Part shown: piece after piece, positions 1-4,468 of the stretch
How positions within the stretch are numbered: the first letter of the stretch is position 1
How the letters are laid out: every line of letters begins with the position of its first letter
Assembly: GCA_902806355.1 (NCBI GenBank)
Contig: CADCWI010000061.1
Location: forward strand, 1-5,562
DNA: 5,562 bases
Origin: an uncultured Thermomicrobiales bacterium
Lineage (GTDB): Bacteria; Chloroflexota; Chloroflexia; Thermomicrobiales; UBA6265
Reading direction: 5' to 3'
The notes under the pieces: generated by a model
The model's database searches: none
Told to the model about the DNA's origin: nothing
Seen by the model: only the letters and a program-made list of their open reading frames with translations
Program-made: the position numbers and the translations under genes

Positions 1-526
1 CAACGTGGTCCTGTTCCCCCGGCGAAAGGAGGAGTTCGACGATCACGACATCACGCCAAACGCCGTCGAGCTGCCCGTGTCGCCTGTACACGCCAACCTC
101 GCGGAAGCCCAGGCCAGCGAGAAGTCTCAAGCTGGCGATGTTGTCCGGGAACACCCGGGACACCAGCTTCCAGAATCCTGCTCGCTCCGCTTCGTCGATC
201 AGGCCCCGCATCGCCAGGCGCCCGGCACCACGACCGCGAGCCGATCGGCTGACATAGACCGAGAACTCGGCGATCCCGGCGTAGCATTCGCGCGGCCGGT
301 ACGTCGACGTCGCGGCGAACGCGATGACGTGTTCGTGGTCGGTCACGACCACGACTGGATACCTGGTACCGAACCAGCCCGCGATGTCGTCTGAGGTTCG
401 ATGAGCCGTCTCGAAAGTGGCGATCCGGTCGTCGATGCCCTCGTTGTAGATGCGGGCGATCGCCTGTGCATCCTCCGGTACGGCCAGCCGGGTGCGCATG
501 GCGTTCGCTTGGGAGTCGCCACCCAT
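1..526 (-). CDS. arsN1: GNAT N-acetyltransferase, ArsN1 / phosphinothricin acetyltransferase type (3' end cut by window)
   Basis: This gene probably encodes a cytoplasmic enzyme that transfers acetyl from acetyl-CoA to the alpha-amino group of arsinothricin or phosphinothricin, inactivating these glutamate-mimic antibiotics. The frame runs from ATG 526-524 to the left edge, 175 codons without a stop. Visible landmarks are IYNEGI at residues 26-31, ATFET at 36-40, AEFSVYV at 86-92, the acetyl-CoA loop RGRGAG at 97-102, FWKLVSR at 118-124, and the C-terminal block with GFREVGVYRRHG (140-151), LDGVWRDV (153-160) and VIVELLL. That order is characteristic of the ArsN1/PAT branch of GNAT, which usually ends soon after this block, so few residues should be missing. 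The ATG lies 2 bases after the upstream mutase stop, suggesting translational coupling; no clear ribosome binding site precedes it. A second in-frame ATG at 499-497 would place the conserved domain nearer the N-terminus. Family is fairly secure. The substrate is inferred by resemblance; a general amino-acid acetyltransferase is possible. Confidence 0.85.
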   Translation of the reverse strand, partial: MGGDSQANAMRTRLAVPEDAQAIARIYNEGIDDRIATFETAHRTSDDIAGWFGTRYPVVVVTDHEHVIAFAATSTYRPRECYAGIAEFSVYVSRSARGRGAGRLAMRGLIDEAERAGFWKLVSRVFPDNIASLRLLAGLGFREVGVYRRHGQLDGVWRDVVIVELLLSPGEQDHV

Positions 527-528
527 CG

Positions 529-1938
529 TCAGGCCCGGAGCAGGGCGAGCACTTCGTCGGTCTTCTCCTTGAGCACGCCATCGTCCTCGGCTTCAACGTT
601 CAGCCGCAGGAGCGGCTGGGTGTTGGAGGCCCGGAGGTTGAACCACCAGTCGTCGAACTCGACCGTCAGTCCGTCGAGATGATCGATCCCGGCCCCCTCG
701 GGAGCGTACGTGGCCTCCACCCGCGCCAGCGTCGCGGCGGGATCGGATACCTCGGAGTTGATCTCTCCGGAGCGGACGCGGACATCGATCGGCTTGAGGA
801 TCTCCGACAACGGCTGTCCAGCATCTGACATAAGCTGGAGGACGGTCAGGAGCGCGATCAAACCCGAATCGGCGTACCAGTTGTCACGGAAGTAGAAGTG
901 CCCGGAGTGCTCGCCGCCGAAGATCGCGTCTTCGTCCCGCATCAGGGCCTTGATGAACGAGTGACCGACGCGGGAGCGGATGGCTGTCCCGCCGTTCGCC
1001 TCGATCACCTCCGGCACGGTGTGGGAGCAGATCAGGTTGTAGACGATCCTCGAACCGGGAAACTGCTTGAGCATCTGGATCGCGACCATGGCTGTCGTCA
1101 TGTCACCGCCGATGAAGGTACCCAATTCGTCGATCAGGAACATCCGATCGGCGTCACCGTCGAATGCCACACCGAAATCGCATTGGCGTTCGAGCACGGT
1201 CCGCTGGAGGTCGCGGATGTTCTCGGGTTCGATCGGATTGGCCTCATGGTTTGGGAACGTGCCATCGAGCTCGAAGTAGAGCGGGATGATCTCGCACGGC
1301 AGGTTCCGGAAGACGCGGGGTACAAGCTCCCCCGCCATTCCGTTGCCAGCATCGATCGCGATCCGGAGCGGTTTGATCCGGGCGGGATCGATCATGCCGA
1401 GGACATGCTCCGCATAGGCATCGAGCACGTCTCGCTGGCTCAGGTCACCGCGCAGGTCCTGTGCCGGTTCCGGGAAGGCACCGCTGACGACGAGATCCCG
1501 GATCTGGGCGATGCCAGTCTCCATCGAGAGAGCGCGCGCCTCCTCTCGGCAGATCTTGAAGCCGTTGTACGAGGCCGGATTGTGCGAGGCGGTGATCATT
1601 ATCCCGGCGTCGTATCCATACTTCCCCACCGCAAAGTAGAGCGCGTCGGTCGAGACGAGCCCGATGTCGACGACGTTGGCTCCCCCATCCCGGAGACCGT
1701 CGATCAGGGCGCCCGAAAGGGCAGGACCCGAGACGCGCATGTCCCGGCCAACGACCACCTCTTTCGGGTCAAGGAATGCGGCGACGGCACGACCCGTCCG
1801 GTAGGCAACGTCGGGATTCAGTTCCTGGGGAACGAGGCCGCGAACGTCGTATGCCTTGAACAGTGCCCCGACCTTGTCCCCGAGTCGTAGGGATGTGTCG
1901 GTGCTGTGGTTCTGGTTGGCGGAAAGGTCAGCTGTCAT
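529..1938 (-). CDS. Phosphomannomutase/phosphoglucomutase (alpha-D-phosphohexomutase family)
   Basis: This enzyme interconverts hexose 6-phosphate and hexose 1-phosphate (mannose and/or glucose), feeding nucleotide-sugar synthesis for polysaccharides, glycans or trehalose/glycogen in the cytoplasm. The 469-residue product has the four signatures of the superfamily in order. FKAYDVRG is near the N-terminus (27-34). The phosphoserine loop TASHNP is at 116-121, with catalytic Ser118. The magnesium loop DGDADR is at 260-265. The sugar-binding loop GEHSGH is at 342-347. The phosphate-binding loop RASNTQP is at 436-442, followed by LRLNVEAE. Length fits the bacterial PMM/PGM (ManB/AlgC-type) group, about 450-470 residues. 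The ATG at 1938-1936 is preceded by GAAAGGA five bases upstream, a good ribosome binding site. The TGA is followed 2 bases later by the acetyltransferase start, so the two genes are probably co-transcribed with this one first. Mannose versus glucose preference cannot be read from the sequence, and phosphoglucosamine mutase (GlmM) is less likely because its GlmM-type signatures are absent. Confidence 0.95.
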   Translation of the reverse strand: MTADLSANQNHSTDTSLRLGDKVGALFKAYDVRGLVPQELNPDVAYRTGRAVAAFLDPKEVVVGRDMRVSGPALSGALIDGLRDGGANVVDIGLVSTDALYFAVGKYGYDAGIMITASHNPASYNGFKICREEARALSMETGIAQIRDLVVSGAFPEPAQDLRGDLSQRDVLDAYAEHVLGMIDPARIKPLRIAIDAGNGMAGELVPRVFRNLPCEIIPLYFELDGTFPNHEANPIEPENIRDLQRTVLERQCDFGVAFDGDADRMFLIDELGTFIGGDMTTAMVAIQMLKQFPGSRIVYNLICSHTVPEVIEANGGTAIRSRVGHSFIKALMRDEDAIFGGEHSGHFYFRDNWYADSGLIALLTVLQLMSDAGQPLSEILKPIDVRVRSGEINSEVSDPAATLARVEATYAPEGAGIDHLDGLTVEFDDWWFNLRASNTQPLLRLNVEAEDDGVLKEKTDEVLALLRA

Positions 1939-1940
1939 GA

Positions 1941-1950
1941 TCGTCCTTTC
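1941..1950 (-). promoter_or_regulatory. Ribosome binding site of the phosphohexomutase gene
   Basis: Read on the minus strand, GAAAGGA ends five bases before the ATG at 1938-1936. It supports that start over any upstream in-frame codon. Confidence 0.7.
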
Positions 1951-2264
1951 GTTCCGTCCGGCTTGGCCACTAGGTGCCTGACGTTCGGTTCACTGCTCAC
2001 AGGCAATCGCGTCGTGATCGAGCGGACGCGTCCCATCGATGCACCGCTCTCATCTCGCGTTCCTCCAGCCCCGCGGCGGTGCTCGCCGGGAGTTCCTGGA
2101 ATCCCAATTCTGGTCAGCCGCCCCAGGCGGTTGAGCGTCGCCATATCGTCGTCAGTATCAGGTATGTGCGCGCCTTTGTCCCAGCCATGCCCCGATGGAG
2201 TGCGAATGTGTCGCGTATCATCAGCAGAGACATCATCCGGCGTCCGTACTGGCAATTCGTATCC

Positions 2265-2270
2265 AAGGAG
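2265..2270 (+). promoter_or_regulatory. Ribosome binding site deciding the GTG start of the PHP gene
   Basis: AAGGAG lies 12 bases before GTG 2283. The spacing is longer than usual, but it is the only good Shine-Dalgarno match near the point where coding character begins, and no in-frame ATG lies between it and the first metal-binding motif. Confidence 0.55.
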
Positions 2271-2282
2271 TCATCATCACCC

Positions 2283-3296
2283 GTGTCGTCCACCGATCAG
2301 GTCACATCATCTTCCACCGCTGTGCAAGACGCTCCGGTGCGGCTCTCCGCCGACGCAGCCGTCGACCTCCATCTCCACACGTTCGCGAGCGATGGGTTCT
2401 GGGATCCGACGGTCCTCGTCGGCTACCTCGCCGAGCACGGCTTCGCGGTTGCGGCCGTCTGCGATCACGATACGCAGGACTCGGTGCTCGAAGCGATCGA
2501 GGCTGGCGAGAAGCGGGGGGTGCACATCGTGCCCGGAACCGAAGTGACGGTGCGGTGGGGCGAGCGACAATGGCACCTGCTGGTGTACGGGATCCGGCCG
2601 GATGATGAACTCCCGGAGGCACAGCCGTTCCTGAGGTTGATGGCGGACCAGGATGCTCGATTCAAGGCGCTGGCGGTGGATGCCCGGCGAAGGGTCGAGG
2701 CGTCCGGCCGGCCGATCCCTTCGGTCGAGAAGGAGATCAACAGCCGGACACTGATGCCGGTGCACGTGCTCCGCGCGATGATCACGGACAAGCACGTACC
2801 CCGGCTCAAGGAAGCGGCCGAGCTGGTTGTCGAGCTTGGGGGCAATTTCACGACCGACACCCCTCTCGCCGAGGTCGTCGAGGCGGCTCACCAGGGGGGC
2901 GGTGTCTGCATCATCGCCCATCCGGGACGGGCCGATCTGGGACCAGCGCTGACGGCGGAGACGCTCGACCGGATGTTGGCGGAAGTGCCGGTCGACGGGC
3001 TCGAAGGGCACTACCGGACATACAGCGATGCCGACACCGAGCGTTACCGCGCGATGGCCGAGGAGCGCGGGCTGCTGATCGGGATTGGGTCCGATTCGCA
3101 TGCGCCTGGAGCGCCGGTCGATCCACGACCGTGGCGAGCGGTCTGGGGCAAGGCGCTGCTCGAACGGCTCGGGTTCGCCGTCGATGACCCACTTTCCGGT
3201 GCGGTCTGGGAGCCGGGGATGGATCCGCTGGCGATCGTTCCGAAGCCGGAGCCGGTCGACCCCTCCAGGAATCCATCCCCGTCCGAGGACGACTAG
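2283..3296 (+). CDS. PHP-domain metal-dependent phosphoesterase (RNase AM/YciV-like)
   Basis: The product (337 residues from the GTG) belongs to the polymerase and histidinol phosphatase (PHP) superfamily, whose members hydrolyse phosphoesters with a two- or three-metal centre. Metal-ligand motifs appear in order: HLHTFASD (His30, His32, Asp37), CDHD (His62), GTE (Glu87), WHLL (His98), PVHVLRAM (His161), AHPGR (His213) and GSDSH (Asp271, His273). The order and the RPHxxRA-like segment resemble RNase AM/YciV and nucleoside 3',5'-bisphosphate phosphatases, so the substrate is probably an oligonucleotide or nucleotide. GTG 2283 is chosen because AAGGAG (2265-2270) precedes it. The 12-base gap is long, but the frame upstream looks non-coding. 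The first 26 residues are Ser/Thr-rich, and the end is a Pro/Asp/Glu tail (VPKPEPVDPSRNPSPSEDD). No signal peptide or membrane segment is seen. The gene is monocistronic, divergent from the mutase and convergent with trmB. Family is secure; exact activity is not. Confidence 0.88.
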   Translation: MSSTDQVTSSSTAVQDAPVRLSADAAVDLHLHTFASDGFWDPTVLVGYLAEHGFAVAAVCDHDTQDSVLEAIEAGEKRGVHIVPGTEVTVRWGERQWHLLVYGIRPDDELPEAQPFLRLMADQDARFKALAVDARRRVEASGRPIPSVEKEINSRTLMPVHVLRAMITDKHVPRLKEAAELVVELGGNFTTDTPLAEVVEAAHQGGGVCIIAHPGRADLGPALTAETLDRMLAEVPVDGLEGHYRTYSDADTERYRAMAEERGLLIGIGSDSHAPGAPVDPRPWRAVWGKALLERLGFAVDDPLSGAVWEPGMDPLAIVPKPEPVDPSRNPSPSEDD

Positions 3297-3299
3297 GAA

Positions 3300-3330
3300 C
3301 GGGGACCCGGCACGTCCTGTCCGGGCCCCG
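3300..3330 (+). terminator. GC-rich hairpin just after the PHP gene, possible terminator
   Basis: CGGGG-a-CCCGG (3300-3310) pairs with CCGGGCCCCG (3321-3330) around a 10-base loop: ten base pairs with one bulged A. It begins 4 bases after the PHP stop codon. No T-run follows on the plus strand, so it is not a textbook intrinsic terminator. On the minus strand it is followed by TTCCT, so it might also back up trmB termination. Confidence 0.45.
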
Positions 3331-3372
3331 CGTCGAGGCACGCCCATCGGCTCCCGTCACTCGGTCAGAACG

Positions 3373-3402
3373 ACCGGATGCGCACGGCCAATGCATGCCG
3401 GT
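3373..3402 (-). terminator. Hairpin just after trmB, possible terminator
   Basis: ACCGGATGC (3373-3381) pairs with GCAT-g-CCGGT (3393-3402): nine base pairs with one bulged G and an 11-base loop. Read leftward it starts 3 bases after the trmB stop and is followed by CGTTCT, a short and weak U-rich tail. Position and direction fit trmB termination. Confidence 0.4.
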
Positions 3403-3405
3403 TCC

Positions 3406-4089
3406 TCACCTATCGTCGCCTCGCTTCCTCACCTCGAATCGCAGTGTCGTCCTTCCATGGCTCTCCCAGATCCGCTGGAACCGGGATTTGCCCTCCACGT
3501 CGAATCCCGTGAGAAAACGCGCCCGATGGGTTTTGCACCATCGGTGATCCCGTTCCATCAGATCCAGCATCTCTTCGAAGTACGCCACATGATCGGTCAT
3601 CACGCTGAGCGTCCCGCAGGCTGTGAGGGCCCGGTGCATCGAGTCGAGAAAGCGAAGCGTGAATATTCGACGGTTGTGGCACTTCGGCCGCGTGACCGGA
3701 TCCGGGAAGTGAAGATAGACGGCGCGGATCGAATCCGGGGCGAGGAGCGGAGAGACCAGGCGGGCGTCTGCACCCACGAACAGGATATTGTCCAGCGACA
3801 TGGTCGATACCAGGTTGACCGCCGCGTGGAGAGATTTGCGCCTGAGCTCCACCCCCACGTAGTTGATCCCCGGGTTCTGTTGGGCCATCGAACATAGAAA
3901 CTCGCCGCTTCCGCACCCGATCTCGAGTTCGATTGCGTGCTGGTTGCCAAACAATGCATTGGACGTGATGTGGGGGAAACGCTCAGGGTGCGCATACAGG
4001 TCTTTCCCTGACAGGATCAGCAGGTACCTTGCGACCGTATCCGCGTCCGGAGTGGGGACTTTCTCCCGGTAGAGATTCCTTCGAGACAT
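3406..4089 (-). CDS. trmB: tRNA (guanine-N7-)-methyltransferase TrmB
   Basis: TrmB uses S-adenosylmethionine to methylate N7 of G46 in the variable loop of tRNA, a cytoplasmic modification that stabilises the tRNA core. The 227-residue product has the class I methyltransferase glycine loop ELEIGCGSGEF at 54-64, the ribose-binding acidic end of strand 2 in YVGVEL (77-82), GADARL (106-111), the TrmB signature region HFPDP (127-131) followed by HNRRIF (138-143), and TDHVAYFEEM (165-174). The C-terminal part has TGFD at 194-197, where the family usually has T-x-Y/F-E. Length is typical of bacterial TrmB. The start is secured by GAGGTGA, about seven bases before the ATG. Two things are odd: the usual PDPW-K-RHxKRR signature reads PDPVTRPKCHNRR, losing the Trp and some basic residues, and codon choice is visibly less GC-biased than in the neighbouring gamma-glutamyltransferase. 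The gene stands alone behind a structured leader (4090-4353). A diverged TrmB paralogue is the main alternative. Confidence 0.87.
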   Translation of the reverse strand: MSRRNLYREKVPTPDADTVARYLLILSGKDLYAHPERFPHITSNALFGNQHAIELEIGCGSGEFLCSMAQQNPGINYVGVELRRKSLHAAVNLVSTMSLDNILFVGADARLVSPLLAPDSIRAVYLHFPDPVTRPKCHNRRIFTLRFLDSMHRALTACGTLSVMTDHVAYFEEMLDLMERDHRWCKTHRARFLTGFDVEGKSRFQRIWESHGRTTLRFEVRKRGDDR

Positions 4090-4102
4090 GCGTCATCACC
4101 TC
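4090..4102 (-). promoter_or_regulatory. trmB ribosome binding site, within a sequestering inverted repeat
   Basis: On the minus strand GAGGTGA (4102-4096) is a strong Shine-Dalgarno sequence about seven bases before ATG 4089. Its GTGA part and the whole spacer (4099-4090) are exactly complementary to 4170-4161 upstream in the same transcript. Confidence 0.75.
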
Positions 4103-4170
4103 GTCTCTCTCGCAAGAGAGCGAATGTCGAGGCAGACCGCGGGCTGTAGAGCGCGGCCACGTGATGACGC
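4090..4170 (-). repeat. Perfect 10-base inverted repeat enclosing two small hairpins before trmB
   Basis: GCGTCATCAC (4090-4099) and GTGATGACGC (4161-4170) are exact reverse complements, 61 bases apart. Between them lie two further stems: CTCTCT/AGAGAG with a 4-base loop (4105-4120), and CCGCG/CGCGG (4137-4141 with 4152-4156). In the trmB transcript these would make a three-way junction whose closing helix directly abuts the start codon and covers part of the ribosome binding site. An alternative 5-bp stem, CCACG/CGTGG (4157-4161 with 4175-4179), would put the anti-Shine-Dalgarno arm in a loop. The complementarity is seen; a role in translation control is inferred. Confidence 0.6.
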
Positions 4171-4214
4171 TGTCCGTGGGAAACACGAGGAATACGGGAG
4201 AGCGAGACACAACG

Positions 4215-4247
4215 AGGCCGCGAGCGCTGGGGAAGCGCCCGCGGCCT
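4215..4247 (-). terminator. Strong GC-rich hairpin in the trmB leader, possible terminator or attenuator
   Basis: AGGCCGCGAGCGCT (4215-4228) pairs with AGCGCCCGCGGCCT (4234-4247) around a 5-base loop, a 14-bp stem with one non-Watson-Crick position. That position is A:C on the plus strand but G:U in minus-strand RNA, so the helix folds better in the leftward transcript. It is then followed by CGTTGTGTCTCGC, which is U-enriched but not a run. It lies 20 bases after the stop of the 28-codon frame and about 125 bases before trmB, so it could end a short transcript or act as an attenuator for trmB. Confidence 0.5.
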
Positions 4248-4266
4248 GCCGGAGAGAACGATGCCT

Positions 4267-4353
4267 CTACGTCAAACGGACGAGCTTCTCCCAGGCGTGG
4301 GGGAGCAGCACATGGCCGCTGACTGTTGTGGAATGTGAGGATTCAGCTTTCAT
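4267..4353 (-). CDS. Putative leaderless 28-residue small ORF (leader peptide candidate)
   Basis: This is an open frame from ATG 4353-4351 to TAG 4269-4267. The peptide begins MKAESSHSTT and ends WEKLVRLT. No domain or family is recognised. It contains three His, four Ser, four Thr, four Leu and one Trp, with no run of one amino acid as in a classical biosynthetic attenuator, no signal peptide and no membrane segment. The case for expression is positional: the near-consensus -10 box TATGAT ends six bases before the A of the ATG, so transcription should begin at or next to the start codon, as in leaderless genes. A stable hairpin follows 20 bases after the stop. It may be a leader peptide of trmB, a free-standing small protein gene, or a chance frame in an RNA leader. 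Confidence 0.35.
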   Translation of the reverse strand: MKAESSHSTTVSGHVLLPHAWEKLVRLT

Positions 4354-4359
4354 GACACG

Positions 4360-4387
4360 ATCATATCGCTTGTGATACCGGTGTCAA
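4360..4387 (-). promoter_or_regulatory. Near-consensus housekeeping promoter upstream of the small ORF and trmB
   Basis: On the minus strand TTGACA (4387-4382) is a perfect -35 box. After a 16-base spacer comes TATGAT (4365-4360), five of six matches to the -10 consensus. The predicted start is near 4353. It is the best sigma-70-type promoter visible in the window and would give a trmB leader of about 260 bases. Confidence 0.7.
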
Positions 4388-4400
4388 GCCCGCTCCAACC

Positions 4401-4431
4401 CCGTCACTCCTCGCTGCGCTCTGGATGACAA
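4401..4431. repeat. Short stem-loop resembling a dispersed intergenic repeat
   Basis: On the minus strand GTCATCC (4429-4423) pairs with GGAGTGAC (4410-4403), seven base pairs with one bulged G, around the loop AGAGCGCAGCGA. The pattern GTCATCC-x-GAGCGcAGCGA-GGA resembles the intergenic repeats of the form gtcatcctgagc...gcgaagga seen in many environmental bacterial genomes. Only one copy is in this window, so its repetitive nature is an inference. It lies between the gamma-glutamyltransferase stop and the trmB-side promoter. Confidence 0.4.
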
Positions 4432-4468
4432 TCCGCTGAAACCGGAGAGGACGCACCGATACTCTTTG

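Larger units (their letters stand above)
1939..2282. promoter_or_regulatory. Divergent intergenic region between the mutase operon and the PHP gene
   Basis: This 344-base spacer must hold the promoters of both divergent transcripts. No strong box pair is visible. The best leftward candidate is GGGACA (2182-2177) with GATACT (2159-2154), 17 bases apart, four of six matches in each. The best rightward candidate is TTGAGC (2131-2136) with TATCAG (2156-2161), 19 bases apart, also weak. Both would share the 2150-2161 segment. A small perfect stem, CCGCC-cca-GGCGG, lies at 2118-2130. Open frames in the spacer have a mixed third-position composition unlike the flanking genes and no recognisable domains, so I regard the region as non-coding. 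The promoter placements are guesses. Confidence 0.4.
4090..4468. other. 379-base region between gamma-glutamyltransferase and trmB
   Basis: No long gene is supported here. Read leftward it contains a repeat-like stem-loop (4431-4401), a promoter (4387-4360), a possible 28-codon ORF (4353-4267), a GC-rich hairpin (4247-4215) and the ribosome-binding-site inverted repeat (4170-4090). Rightward frames covering 4029-4375 are Arg/Ala-rich translations without family resemblance and run through these RNA stems. No clear terminator follows the gamma-glutamyltransferase gene, so readthrough into the trmB leader is possible. Confidence 0.6.

Noticed and set aside
51..596. Leftward frame overlapping the acetyltransferase and the mutase end
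   Set aside because: Arg-rich shadow; the frame starting at 526 gives a clear GNAT protein instead.
898..1890. Long open frame on the plus strand opposite the mutase gene
   Set aside because: It is a mirror frame of a strongly supported gene; its translation has no domain and simply reflects the GC-rich codons of the mutase.
1935..2255. Leftward 106-codon frame whose TGA overlaps the mutase ATG in an ATGA arrangement
   Set aside because: The overlap is suggestive, but the start would be TTG without a ribosome binding site, third codon positions are not GC-biased like the neighbours, and no motif is seen.
1974..2282. Upstream in-frame extension of the PHP gene from an earlier start codon
   Set aside because: The extra 103 residues lack coding character, and a better ribosome binding site lies just before GTG 2283.
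2307..3347. Long open frame on the minus strand opposite the PHP gene
   Set aside because: Arg/Pro-rich translation without family resemblance, lying antisense to a gene with complete metal-binding motifs.
4090..4353. T-box riboswitch or 6S RNA in the trmB leader
   Set aside because: No T-box antiterminator consensus (AGGGUGGNACCGCG-like) is present, and the folding pattern lacks the long central-bubble helix of 6S RNA.
4029..4375. Plus-strand frames across the trmB leader
   Set aside because: Low-complexity Arg/Ser/Ala translations with no ribosome binding site or family, crossing the RNA stems.
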